Of a stretch of DNA of 10,878 bases, positions 1 to 7,352 are shown in pieces. Position numbers and translations under genes: made by a program. Origin of the DNA: Acetobacteraceae bacterium (GTDB lineage Bacteria > Pseudomonadota > Alphaproteobacteria > Acetobacterales > Acetobacteraceae); NCBI GenBank assembly GCA_003506895.1, contig DNXO01000141.1:1-10878 (forward strand), given 5' to 3'. Every line of letters starts with the position of its first letter. The stretch's first letter is position 1. Below the pieces are notes generated by a model. It was not told where the DNA came from, did not search any database, and saw only the letters and a program-made list of their open reading frames with translations.

Positions 1-33
1 ACACGGGGGAACCACGCGGCTGCCGGCGGGTGC

Positions 34-1299
34 TCAGTGGGCTATGTCGGAGTATGGCTCATTCAGGCTTCCGGAGCGCATCGACAACGGCTCCAGGATG
101 GTTTCCGATTTTCCGTCGCGGAACTGCTCGATGTCGTTCCCCTTCACGTCGTGGAACTGCTCGAACACGATTTTCGCCTCCTTCCAGTCGCCATCCGGGC
201 CAAAAGCGATGTCGCCCAGAATGGTATGAAACAGATGTGCGTGGATGTACGCGGTCAGCGTGTCCTGATCTAAGGTCCCCGCATTTTTGATCGCATCACC
301 AACAACCTGCAGATAGGCATAGGCGAACGGCGGCAGGTAATATCCCAGCTGGTCCACCCCCTGCTTCATCGCCTCCGGCTGATAGCGATCCAGGAACGCC
401 TTGATCTCCGGATTCATCGTCGCTGGTGTGGGCACCCAGAAGTTGTAAACTACCAGCCCGTTCAACTTGGGTCCGAGCTGCGTCTTGATCGAGGTCGTCT
501 GCAGCCCGACCATGTTTCCCCCCACAAGCCTGCCCTTCAAGCCCACCTCGTGGAGGGCATTTACCAAACCGACGCTGTCACCGGGGTAGGAGGCGACATA
601 CACAACGTCCGCGTGGGTAGCCTGAATCGCCCGCATGATCGGGGAGAAATCGTTCGTCGTCGGCGGGTAGGATCGATTGTAGATCACCTCCAACCCAGCA
701 TCCTTGGCGTTCTCCAGCGCGCCCTCGATCGCGTTGCGCGACGATTCGGCATCAGTCCCGACTATGGCCAGCGTCTTTGGCCGCGGGTTCATCGCTTTCG
801 CGGTCTCGAAGAAGCCCTTGGAAAACGCGCGCTTGGCAGTCTCCGCCGGACCGGCGGGTATCATTCCGAAAAACCGTGGATATTTGAAATCTGCATTCAC
901 CGCCAAGGCGAACAACGTCATGAACATGCGGTTATGCGCCATCACCACAGGCATTGCCGGCACGGTCATGTTCGTCCCATATCCGGATACGACGATATCG
1001 ACCTTATCCACGTCCAGCAACTTGGTGTACAGCCCCGGGACATTCGGCGGGGAGCTTTGGTCGTCGTAGTAAACCAGCTTCACCGGGCGACCGAGCAAAC
1101 CGCCCGCCTTGTTGATGTCTTCTTCCCAAAGCTTCATCGCGATCAACGCCGCTCGGCCATTGGCGGCAATATTGCCGGTCAAGGCCATCCCGAACCCGAT
1201 GGTAATCGGTGGCTCGGCTGCCCGGACTGACCCGAGGCCCAACGTGAACGCGACAATAGCCGTCGCAATGCGACCGAAAGAACCAAGTGACATTGGCAT
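34..1299 (-). CDS. ABC transporter substrate-binding protein, branched-chain amino acid type
   Basis: Periplasmic solute-binding protein of the type I (LivK/Peripla_BP_6-like) fold that would deliver a small organic solute to an ABC importer. Of 421 residues, about the first 27 form a Sec signal peptide: a basic start (R10), a hydrophobic stretch at about 11-24, and a VRA-A cleavage site near residue 27. The mature protein opens with the family-typical strand ITIGFGMALTG, followed by a helix ending in the NKAGGLLGRPVKLVYYDD element. A strong purine-rich ribosome site (GGGAGGGG) lies just upstream. Met1 (1299) and Met3 (1293) are both possible starts, and the spacing slightly favours Met3. The gene follows the decayed flavoenzyme gene by 62 bp on the same strand. 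No permease or ATPase genes are in the window, so it is an orphan here or its partners lie to the left. Family assignment is firm; the ligand is unknown, and aromatic or other carboxylates are as possible as amino acids. Confidence 0.9.
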   Translation of the reverse strand: MPMSLGSFGRIATAIVAFTLGLGSVRAAEPPITIGFGMALTGNIAANGRAALIAMKLWEEDINKAGGLLGRPVKLVYYDDQSSPPNVPGLYTKLLDVDKVDIVVSGYGTNMTVPAMPVVMAHNRMFMTLFALAVNADFKYPRFFGMIPAGPAETAKRAFSKGFFETAKAMNPRPKTLAIVGTDAESSRNAIEGALENAKDAGLEVIYNRSYPPTTNDFSPIMRAIQATHADVVYVASYPGDSVGLVNALHEVGLKGRLVGGNMVGLQTTSIKTQLGPKLNGLVVYNFWVPTPATMNPEIKAFLDRYQPEAMKQGVDQLGYYLPPFAYAYLQVVGDAIKNAGTLDQDTLTAYIHAHLFHTILGDIAFGPDGDWKEAKIVFEQFHDVKGNDIEQFRDGKSETILEPLSMRSGSLNEPYSDIAH

Positions 1300-1361
1300 T
1301 CCCCTCCCTCGCCGCCTTCTTGTTTGACGGTCACGGACGGAACGCTATCAAGCTCTTTCGG

Positions 1362-2568
1362 CTAAAGCCAGCGGCAATCCGACGCACCTCCCAGCGGATA
1401 TGTCCTGACGGTTTCGAAAGGCGTGCGCCGCCACTGCGTCTGCTGGAAAACGCTGTTGACGTCCCACACCCGCCGCTCGAAGGCAGGCGATTGAAAATGG
1501 CCGTCGCGCTCCCCCTGGTGGAGCACGTGATGGCACATATCGTGCGAGATATGGATCGCGTAGTTCGTGGCTTTACGTATCCGGGTCTTGTCGTTCAACG
1601 ACAAGACACCCGCCGCCTGCACCTGGTCCCACACATTATCCAGCGCCAAATCCACGCCCGCCCGGGCCGCTTTCCATGCGGTGTCGGAGTCACCGATCAG
1701 GTACTGAACGGCATAATTATCGCGCAACAAATTGGACGACCAAGCCTGGATTTTGGACTTCGCCAGATCGATGAATGCATCCAGCATGGCGCGAGAAACA
1801 CCCCAGCCGACACAAGAGAACCCCACGGCATATAATTGCATAGACCGGAATAGATACAATGGCCCGCCATCGCGGCGATCCGCGCGCGTGCTCCCTGGTT
1901 ATCCTATGCGCGTCGTCGATGAAGAAATTCTCAATGGTATAGGCGTCGCTGCCGGTGCCGCGCAGACCAAGCACATTCCATGCGCCGTCGATTCGGGCAT
2001 GCTCGCGCCGGAACAGATGACAGCGCTCCCAGAGCCGGCCATCGACGTGGAGGATCGGTGTCCCATCTTCTTCGGACCCCCGGCAGTTCGCGCCCAGCTA
2101 TGTTGCGTGCCGGCTGCCGCTACTGAAGGTCCATGTGCCGGTGACCCGCCAACCACCCTTATTCGGATTGCCGTGGCGCCGTGCCCTTGGCCCTAGGCCA
2201 GCACGTCGCGCTTGCCACCCCACACCTCCCACGCCACATCGTGGCGACGCATAGGCGGCAGCCATTGAGCAACGGGAACCTTGGTTCATGCACCCCGCCC
2301 CAGCGGCATCGCCCTGGGCGATCGCCTCTACGCACTGGATAAACTCCGCAGGCTTCAGTTCGGCACCACCGTAGGTCTTGGGCAACAGAAGTTCGAACAG
2401 TCCCGCGTCGAACATCGCATTGAGGATATGGGGCGTAAGCTCGTTCTTCGCATCAATGCGGTCCGGCGCAGACCGCAGCAGGGGGATCATGCTCCGAGCC
2501 CGATCGAGGCAAGCGGTGAAGCCGTTATCCAAGCTGGACAGTTCGCCCGCACAACCGAAGCCATTCAT
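1362..2568 (-). pseudogene. Decayed acyl-CoA dehydrogenase-fold flavoenzyme (group D monooxygenase-like)
   Basis: About 400 codons, full length for the family, but not translatable as one protein. It starts at ATG 2566-2568 after a GAGGG ribosome site. The N-terminal helical domain is readable (ILNAMFDAGLFELLLPKTYGG), the middle domain has GGWRVTGTWTFSSGS, and the C-terminal helical domain runs from about 1859 to 1362. Lesions: an extra base near 2237-2245; TAG at 2193-2195 where LAWGQG is expected; a lost base near 2157-2165; TAG at 2098-2100 where SRHATWLG is expected; a frame change near 1880-1893; and a paired shift near 1509-1520 and 1478-1484. Both nonsense codons are one step from TGG (Trp). 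Between the lesions the expected protein continues in one frame or another. The C-terminal domain resembles the Acyl-CoA_dh_2 type of HsaA/DszC-like monooxygenases more than beta-oxidation dehydrogenases; this subfamily call is an inference from remembered family patterns. It is divergent from the LLM oxidoreductase gene and was probably co-transcribed with the solute-binding protein gene. Confidence 0.88.
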
Positions 2569-2638
2569 GCGACCGTTCCCTCGTTCCACTGGCCCTGGCA
2601 GCAGCCCACGCTTGGGGTGGCGAAGGCTTGTGTGGAAA

Positions 2639-2668
2639 TTGACATACCCGCTGGGCGCCCGCAATACT
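2639..2668 (+). promoter_or_regulatory. Candidate sigma70-type promoter for the LLM oxidoreductase gene
   Basis: A perfect TTGACA (2639-2644) is followed after 18 bp by AATACT (2663-2668), which matches four of six bases of the -10 consensus. Transcription would start near 2675, giving a leader of about 30 nt before the ATG at 2704. An imperfect inverted repeat, ATAC-N6-GTAT (2664-2677), overlaps the -10 and the start point and could be an operator. The site lies in the 135-bp space between divergent genes. It is predicted from sequence only; alphaproteobacterial promoters often tolerate weak -10 boxes. Confidence 0.45.
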
Positions 2669-2687
2669 GGCTGGTATCCGGATTAAC

Positions 2688-2693
2688 AGGGAG
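2688..2693 (+). promoter_or_regulatory. Ribosome binding site fixing the LLM oxidoreductase start
   Basis: AGGGAG, ten bases before ATG 2704. The reading frame stays open upstream to 2281, but that extension is only the complement of the decayed flavoenzyme gene. This site and the homology start (MKLMWFHLMPY) set the true start at 2704. Confidence 0.7.
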
Positions 2694-2703
2694 AGACCGC
2701 CCC

Positions 2704-3984
2704 ATGAAGCTGATGTGGTTCCATCTGATGCCATACACGGAACTGCCGGAAGATTTCCGGGACGCCAATCCGTCGGTCTGGGTGGATATCCACTCCTCGC
2801 TGTTCGACCCGAAGCGCGCCCACCTGATGTACAACGACTTCATGGACGAGCTGGAGTATGCCGCCGAAGTTGGCTTCGACGCGATCTGCGTCAACGAGCA
2901 CCATTCCAATGGCTATGGCCTGATGCCCTCGCCCAACCTGATCGCCTCTTCACTTGCGCGTCGCACCAGCGATACAGCGATCTGCGTGATGGGCAATTCG
3001 CTCGCCTTGTATAATCCGCCGACCCGGGTCGCCGAAGAGTTTGCCATGATCGACTGCATCTCGGGCGGACGGTTGATCGCCGGCTTCCCGGTCGGCACGC
3101 CGATGGACACCTGCTACGCCTACGGCACCAACCCCAGTCAGTTGCGCCAACGCTACATGGAAGCACACGACCTGGTCATTCGCGCCTGGACTGAAAGGGA
3201 TACCTTTGCCTTCAACGGACGCTTCAACCAGCAGCGCTATGTGAACATCTGGCCGCGGCCGGTTCAGAACCCGCATCCGCCGATCTGGGTGCCGGGCGGC
3301 GGTTCGGTGGAGACATGGCGTTGGTGCGCCGAAATGAACTACGTCTACTGCTACCTGTCATATTACGGCTACAAAGCTGGCCGCGCGACGATGGATGGAT
3401 TCTGGGCCGAGATGGATCGGCTCGGCAAGGATCGTAACCCATACCAAGCCGGCTTCCTTCAATTCGTCGGCGTCGCCGAGTCCCGACAGCAAGCGTTCGA
3501 TCTCTATGGTGAAGCGGCCGAATATTTCTATGGGCGATGCCTGCACGTCGACCCGAAATGGGCCACGCCGCCGGGTTACACCAGCGAAGGCAGCCAGCGC
3601 GCTGGCATCGAAAGCCAAGTGAAAAAGGCCGCCGATTCGGCGGTTCGCGGCAAGTCCACCGGCGAGCGATTTGCCGCCGTCGCCCGCGGTATGAACGCGA
3701 TCGTGGCCAACGGGTATGTCATTATCGGCTCCCCCGACGAAGTCGCGGAACAGCTTCGCGAAGTCGCGACGCAACTGAATGTTGGGCACCTGATGCTGCT
3801 GCTGCAATACGGCAATATGAGCAAGGAGCTCACCCGGTACAACACCAAGCTATTTGCCGAACAGGTCATGCCCAAGCTGAAGGACGTTCACGCGAGCTGG
3901 ACCGACCATTGGTGGCCAAAGCCCATGCATGCAAGCCAACGAGCGGAGATTCCGGACTTTATGCCGAGACTGGGTGCCGAATAG
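2704..3984 (+). CDS. LLM class (luciferase-like) flavin-dependent oxidoreductase
   Basis: A 426-residue cytoplasmic TIM-barrel flavoenzyme of the bacterial luciferase-like superfamily. Such enzymes use reduced FMN (or F420 in some branches) to oxygenate a small substrate. Visible landmarks: NEHH at 64-67, the position of the family's EHH active-site/flavin motif; the conserved stretch AEEFAMIDCISGGRLIAG at 110-127; and RPVQNPHPPIWVPGG at about 185-199. Length is somewhat above the usual 330-380 because of an extended C-terminal part rich in Trp and Lys. The start is chosen from AGGGAG at 2688-2693 and from homology. It is followed after 30 bp by the alpha/beta hydrolase, so the two are probably one transcript. 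Oxygenation followed by hydrolysis is a common order in breakdown of cyclic ketones, terpenes and nitrogen heterocycles, but nothing here fixes the substrate. Such monooxygenases normally need a flavin reductase, and none is in the window. Family firm, function open. Confidence 0.9.
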   Translation: MKLMWFHLMPYTELPEDFRDANPSVWVDIHSSLFDPKRAHLMYNDFMDELEYAAEVGFDAICVNEHHSNGYGLMPSPNLIASSLARRTSDTAICVMGNSLALYNPPTRVAEEFAMIDCISGGRLIAGFPVGTPMDTCYAYGTNPSQLRQRYMEAHDLVIRAWTERDTFAFNGRFNQQRYVNIWPRPVQNPHPPIWVPGGGSVETWRWCAEMNYVYCYLSYYGYKAGRATMDGFWAEMDRLGKDRNPYQAGFLQFVGVAESRQQAFDLYGEAAEYFYGRCLHVDPKWATPPGYTSEGSQRAGIESQVKKAADSAVRGKSTGERFAAVARGMNAIVANGYVIIGSPDEVAEQLREVATQLNVGHLMLLLQYGNMSKELTRYNTKLFAEQVMPKLKDVHASWTDHWWPKPMHASQRAEIPDFMPRLGAE

Positions 3985-4014
3985 TCAGATTATCAACGAT
4001 ACGCGGAGCGAAAC

Positions 4015-4797
4015 GTGAATGAATTCGAAACGTTGACCGTTAGCGTCAACGGCTTTCCAACACGCATCTGGCGCAAGGGCAGCGGTCCGAAGCTGGGTTT
4101 TCTCGCCGGATATGGGGGGTTGCCCCGCTGGATGCCGTTCCTGGATGAACTGGCGAAAGCCCGTACCCTTATCGTACCCTCCTTGCCCGGCTTTCCTGGC
4201 GGCGATCGCGGCCACTCGATTCTGGATACACACCTGGATTGGCTGCTGGCGGTGCGCGATACGCTGGACCAGGCGGGCCTTTCGGGCGCCGACCTTGCCG
4301 GCAGCTCCGTCGGTGCGTCGCTCGCAGCCGAGGTCGCGGCCTTATGGCCGGCGACGGTTGGCAAGCTGGCGCTGATCGCTCCGTTTGGTTTGTTCGATGA
4401 GAAGAACCCGCCGACCGACCCATGGGCTCAGCGTGGTGACGCGGTCCCCGGCTTGATGTGCGCCGATCCGGAAATCTGGAAGGTTATGAAAGCAACGCCC
4501 GAGGGCGCCAATTCCATCGAGTGGCCGATCGAACAGGTTCGCGCCAATGAAGCGGCTGCCCGGATCTTCTGGCCATTGGGGAACACCCGGATTGAGAAAC
4601 GGCTCCGTCTGATCAAGTCCCCGACCTTGCTGCTGTGGGGCGAACAGGACAAGATCATGCCGCGTGATTATGCCGAGGTATTCGCAAAGGGCATCGCGGG
4701 GCCGACCACGACGAAGATTATCGTCGGGGCCGGACATCTGGCTGAACACGACAAGCCGGCCGAAGTGGCTCAGCAAATTCTCGCCTTCATGGGCTGA
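4015..4797 (+). CDS. Alpha/beta-fold hydrolase
   Basis: A 260-residue soluble hydrolase. The nucleophile elbow GSSVG (96-100) places the catalytic Ser at 98. The acid is probably Asp212 in LLLWGEQD and the base His241 in GAGHLAEHDKP, so the triad is complete and in the usual order. A GYGG segment at 32-35 is placed where the family forms its oxyanion hole (usually HG). The cap region (about 125-190) is helical and Trp-rich. It starts with GTG at 4015, supported by GGAG at 4005-4008. The 30-bp gap after the LLM oxidoreductase suggests co-transcription and consecutive steps, such as hydrolysis of an ester, lactone or C-C bond made by the oxygenase. It could be an esterase, a lactonase or a meta-cleavage-type C-C hydrolase; the sequence alone does not decide. 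No signal peptide, so it acts in the cytoplasm. Confidence 0.9.
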   Translation: MNEFETLTVSVNGFPTRIWRKGSGPKLGFLAGYGGLPRWMPFLDELAKARTLIVPSLPGFPGGDRGHSILDTHLDWLLAVRDTLDQAGLSGADLAGSSVGASLAAEVAALWPATVGKLALIAPFGLFDEKNPPTDPWAQRGDAVPGLMCADPEIWKVMKATPEGANSIEWPIEQVRANEAAARIFWPLGNTRIEKRLRLIKSPTLLLWGEQDKIMPRDYAEVFAKGIAGPTTTKIIVGAGHLAEHDKPAEVAQQILAFMG

Positions 4798-4806
4798 CCG
4801 GCCGGT
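4797..4806. repeat. 10-bp perfect palindrome at a convergent gene junction
   Basis: ACCGGCCGGT covers nearly the whole space between the alpha/beta hydrolase and the carboxypeptidase, which end toward each other with 10 bp between their stop codons. There is no following T-run on either strand, so it is not a convincing intrinsic terminator. It is recorded because no other terminator is visible between the two transcription units. Confidence 0.3.
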
Positions 4807-4807
4807 G

Positions 4808-6298
4808 TCAGGCAGACAGGTAGCGCCGCCGCAGATGCGTTTGGAATGCAAGCGGGTCGAGTTTTCGGCCGGTCGCCTGCTGGAGAATTGAATTGAAGTC
4901 CAGCCGGCTTCCGACGCCGTGAACATGCGTGCGCAGCCAAGTCACTAGCGGCAGCAGATCGCCTCGGGCGAACGCCTCGTCCAGATCGGGGGTGGCGTCC
5001 CGAGCTGCCTGCATCAGTTGCGCGGCCGACATCGCCCCGAGAGTATAGCTGGGAAAATACCCAAATGCGCCGTCATACCAGTGGATGTCCTGCAAACATC
5101 CCTGTGCGTCGTCCGACGGTTTGATCCCTAGCAGGCTTTGCAGTCCATCGTTCCAGGCGCCCGGAAGATCCGCAACCGTCAGATCCCCGGCGATCATCGC
5201 GCGTTCAAGCCGGAACCGCAGAATGACATGCGCGGGGTAGGTCAACTCATCCGCATCGACCCGGATCAGGCTGCGCTGAACGCGGCGCCAGAGACGGCCG
5301 AGATTCTCAAGCCGATAGGGTTCGGGGGCGCCGCCGAAGGTTGCATGCAACCAGCCGCCGAGCCATCCCAGAAAGGCGTCCGAGCGGAAGGCCTGCATCT
5401 CTATGATCAGGGACTGGCTTTCGTGCATGGCCATCCCAGCAGCCTCGCCCACCGGCAGCCTGGCGTAGACCGAGGGCAGGCCGCGTTCGTATAAGGCGTG
5501 ACCGGTTTCGTGGACGACGGCCAGGATGGCGGAGGCGAAGTCGTCCTCGACGTAGCGGGTCGTTATCCGGACATCGGTTGGCGTGCCGCCGGAGAACGGG
5601 TGAGCCGATTGATCCAGCCTGGCATGCTCGAAGTCGAGGCCAAGACGCTGGGCAAGGTCACGGCAGAGTCCTTCCTGTGCCGCGATAGGGAAGGGGCCGC
5701 TGGGTCGGACCGGTTCGGGCTGCCCCGCCTGATAGGCCTCGACCTCCGGCAGGGTTTGGGAAAGAAATATTTCATATGCGGCGAATACCGGGGCGACATC
5801 ATCGGCGCCGACACCCTTCTGGTAGCCATCCATCAGTGCATCATAGGGGCTAAGTCCGATGGCACCGGACAGGGCCTGGGCTGTCTCGCGAGTCAGACGA
5901 AGAACTTCGGCAAGATGTGGCTGCACGATGCGGAAGTCGGCATCTTTCCGCGCGACGCGCCAGACCTTTTCAGAATCCGAGCTGGCTCTGGCGAAAGCCT
6001 GCACAAGTTCCTCCGGCAATGCCTTCGCCCGGACGTAGGCGTGCCGCATCAGCTTCAGGTTGGCCGCTTCCCACGGGCCCGTCGCCTCGGCGGCGGCGAG
6101 ATCGCCTTCGACCTGGGGTGCGATCAGATGCTGATGACGTAGCACCGCTAAAACCGCAAGTTGGTCACCGCGTGCCGCACCACCACCGATCGGCATAACG
6201 GCAGAAGCGTCCCAACCCAGCATGGAGGCGCACTCCCCGATGGTGGCAACCAGCCGAAACCGAGCGGCGAGCCGCTCATAGGCGGAAGGATTGGTCAT
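4808..6298 (-). CDS. Carboxypeptidase Taq-type metallopeptidase (family M32)
   Basis: A 496-residue cytoplasmic zinc metallocarboxypeptidase of family M32, which trims C-terminal residues from peptides. The zinc site is HETGH at 263-267 with the third ligand Glu293 in HESQS (292-296). Other family signatures are present in order: HPF (233-235), DVRITTRY (242-249), DADELTYP and GYFPSYTLG. Length matches the usual 490-505. The start is set at ATG 6298, whose ATGA overlaps the SURF1 stop by 4 nt; upstream codons to 6364 lie inside SURF1 and lack family similarity. The overlap and shared strand make it the last gene of the cytochrome oxidase operon, although it has no known role in oxidase assembly. 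It may be carried for co-expression, or serve peptide turnover. All catalytic residues are present, so it should be active. Confidence 0.94.
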   Translation of the reverse strand: MTNPSAYERLAARFRLVATIGECASMLGWDASAVMPIGGGAARGDQLAVLAVLRHQHLIAPQVEGDLAAAEATGPWEAANLKLMRHAYVRAKALPEELVQAFARASSDSEKVWRVARKDADFRIVQPHLAEVLRLTRETAQALSGAIGLSPYDALMDGYQKGVGADDVAPVFAAYEIFLSQTLPEVEAYQAGQPEPVRPSGPFPIAAQEGLCRDLAQRLGLDFEHARLDQSAHPFSGGTPTDVRITTRYVEDDFASAILAVVHETGHALYERGLPSVYARLPVGEAAGMAMHESQSLIIEMQAFRSDAFLGWLGGWLHATFGGAPEPYRLENLGRLWRRVQRSLIRVDADELTYPAHVILRFRLERAMIAGDLTVADLPGAWNDGLQSLLGIKPSDDAQGCLQDIHWYDGAFGYFPSYTLGAMSAAQLMQAARDATPDLDEAFARGDLLPLVTWLRTHVHGVGSRLDFNSILQQATGRKLDPLAFQTHLRRRYLSA

Positions 6299-6987
6299 GA
6301 CCGCGACCCCTTCCGGACCCAAATGCCGAAAATGACAGCCAAGGAGACGGCGAGACCATACCAAGTGATTACATAGGATAAATGGTTGTTCGGCGGCCGG
6401 GGGAGGTGTTCAGCGGGAGAAGGGTAGGCACCAGCGGTGGGTGTCCCGAGGGCGACCAAGGTAAACGGCGCTGGATCAGCGATGCCGACCGCAATACCGA
6501 TCGCCGCCGGGTCAAGCGTGTAGAACAGCCGCGCAGGCTGATCGTTCGCTGCACTGAACCAGCGCGCTGCGTCGGCGGGCCGCACGTAGGCGGTGACGGT
6601 CACGATTCCGGTTGGGTCATCAACGGCAGCTTCCCCCTTTTGCGGTATCCATCCCCGGTTCACCAGAATCGTGGAGGCACCGTCGCACTCCAGCGGAACG
6701 ATCTGGTAAAACCCCATGATTGGACCTTTGTTCGTATCGCGGACTTCAGCGCCGAACTGCGCTACCCGATCGAACAGGAAGCGCCCGGTAACCATTACTT
6801 TTCTGTAGGGAGCTGGATCGGGCCCCAGGGGAACAGGCGGCGCGGCCTCCGCCGTGGCGATCTGAGTCAGAATTCGTTCTTTCCAGCGCAGGCGGTAGAC
6901 CTGCCATGTACCCAGGCCGACCAAGACCACCATCATCACCAGGGTACTAAGGCCGGGAACCAAAAACCGGCGTGACGCTGGTGTCAC
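6295..6987 (-). CDS. SURF1 family cytochrome oxidase assembly protein
   Basis: A 230-residue membrane protein that helps insert heme a into subunit I of cytochrome c oxidase. The two-helix topology of the family is clear: TM1 at about 10-27 ending in GTWQ (26-29), and TM2 at about 204-223 introduced by NNHLSY (200-205), with a periplasmic domain between them. Both motifs are hallmarks of SURF1/Shy1. It starts with GTG at 6987, which overlaps the stop of the DUF983 gene (GTGA, 4 nt), and its own stop overlaps the ATG of the M32 gene, so its translation is probably coupled on both sides. Length is typical for bacterial members. No lesion seen. Confidence 0.94.
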   Translation of the reverse strand: MTPASRRFLVPGLSTLVMMVVLVGLGTWQVYRLRWKERILTQIATAEAAPPVPLGPDPAPYRKVMVTGRFLFDRVAQFGAEVRDTNKGPIMGFYQIVPLECDGASTILVNRGWIPQKGEAAVDDPTGIVTVTAYVRPADAARWFSAANDQPARLFYTLDPAAIGIAVGIADPAPFTLVALGTPTAGAYPSPAEHLPRPPNNHLSYVITWYGLAVSLAVIFGIWVRKGSRS

Positions 6988-7343
6988 AAACCCATCTCAT
7001 GGGGACGATGCCTGAACTGGGCGGCGACCAATGCTGCCTTCATCGGCCGCGTGATCAGAATCGCGAGGGGGACAGTGACGAGGGGCCACAGCACCGCGTG
7101 AACCCATAACGGCGGCGAGAAGTGGAACTCCACCCAAAACGCCATGACGACGACGAACGCGCCGAGCACCATGATCAGAATAACGGCGCCTGCATCACCG
7201 GTATCAGATTTGCTGAAGTCCAGTCCACAGACCGAGCAAGCTGGCCGCAACGTCAGCAGCGCTTTGAACAACTTGCCCTTTCCGCACCGGGGGCAGCGGC
7301 AGCGCAAGGCTGCCGCAAGAATGGAGATACCCGGTCCTGTCAT
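6984..7343 (-). CDS. DUF983 family zinc-ribbon membrane protein
   Basis: A 119-residue protein with an N-terminal zinc-ribbon-like pair of knuckles (CPRCGKGKLF with Cys17 and Cys20; CSVCG with Cys36 and Cys39). Two predicted membrane helices follow, at about 53-72 and 79-98. DUF983 genes are commonly found beside ctaE and SURF1 in alphaproteobacteria, and the same place here supports a role in oxidase assembly or metal handling, but the molecular function is not established. It begins 9 nt after the ctaE stop with only a weak ribosome site, and its stop overlaps the SURF1 GTG. Confidence 0.9.
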   Translation of the reverse strand: MTGPGISILAAALRCRCPRCGKGKLFKALLTLRPACSVCGLDFSKSDTGDAGAVILIMVLGAFVVVMAFWVEFHFSPPLWVHAVLWPLVTVPLAILITRPMKAALVAAQFRHRPHEMGL

Positions 7344-7352
7344 TTGTCGTGG

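Noticed and set aside
1..33. Possible end of a neighbouring gene at the left edge
   Set aside because: Only 33 bases remain after the solute-binding protein stop; nothing can be supported.
550..1230. Long plus-strand open frame opposite the solute-binding protein
   Set aside because: Lies wholly antisense to a well supported gene; the translation is Arg/His-rich with no recognisable domain, typical of GC-rich shadow frames.
1300..1361. Promoter or terminator between the pseudogene and the solute-binding protein gene
   Set aside because: Only a strong ribosome site and short CCGT-type repeats are visible; no credible -35/-10 pair or stem with a T-run.
1899..2156. Minus-strand 85-codon frame inside the pseudogene
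   Set aside because: The flavoenzyme remnant is read in a different frame here (SEEDGTPILHVDGRLWERCH, then onward); this frame is composition-driven noise.
2281..2703. A 141-codon in-frame upstream extension of the LLM oxidoreductase
   Set aside because: It is the complement of the decayed flavoenzyme gene, has no family similarity, and would bypass the clear promoter (2639-2668) and ribosome site (2688-2693).
5498..6142. 214-codon plus-strand open frame opposite the M32 gene
   Set aside because: Antisense to a gene with all catalytic motifs; no ribosome site or domain, so treated as a shadow.
6299..6364. Upstream 22-codon extension of the M32 carboxypeptidase
   Set aside because: Overlaps the conserved C-terminal end of SURF1 and lacks M32 similarity; the ATGA overlap start at 6298 fits family length better.
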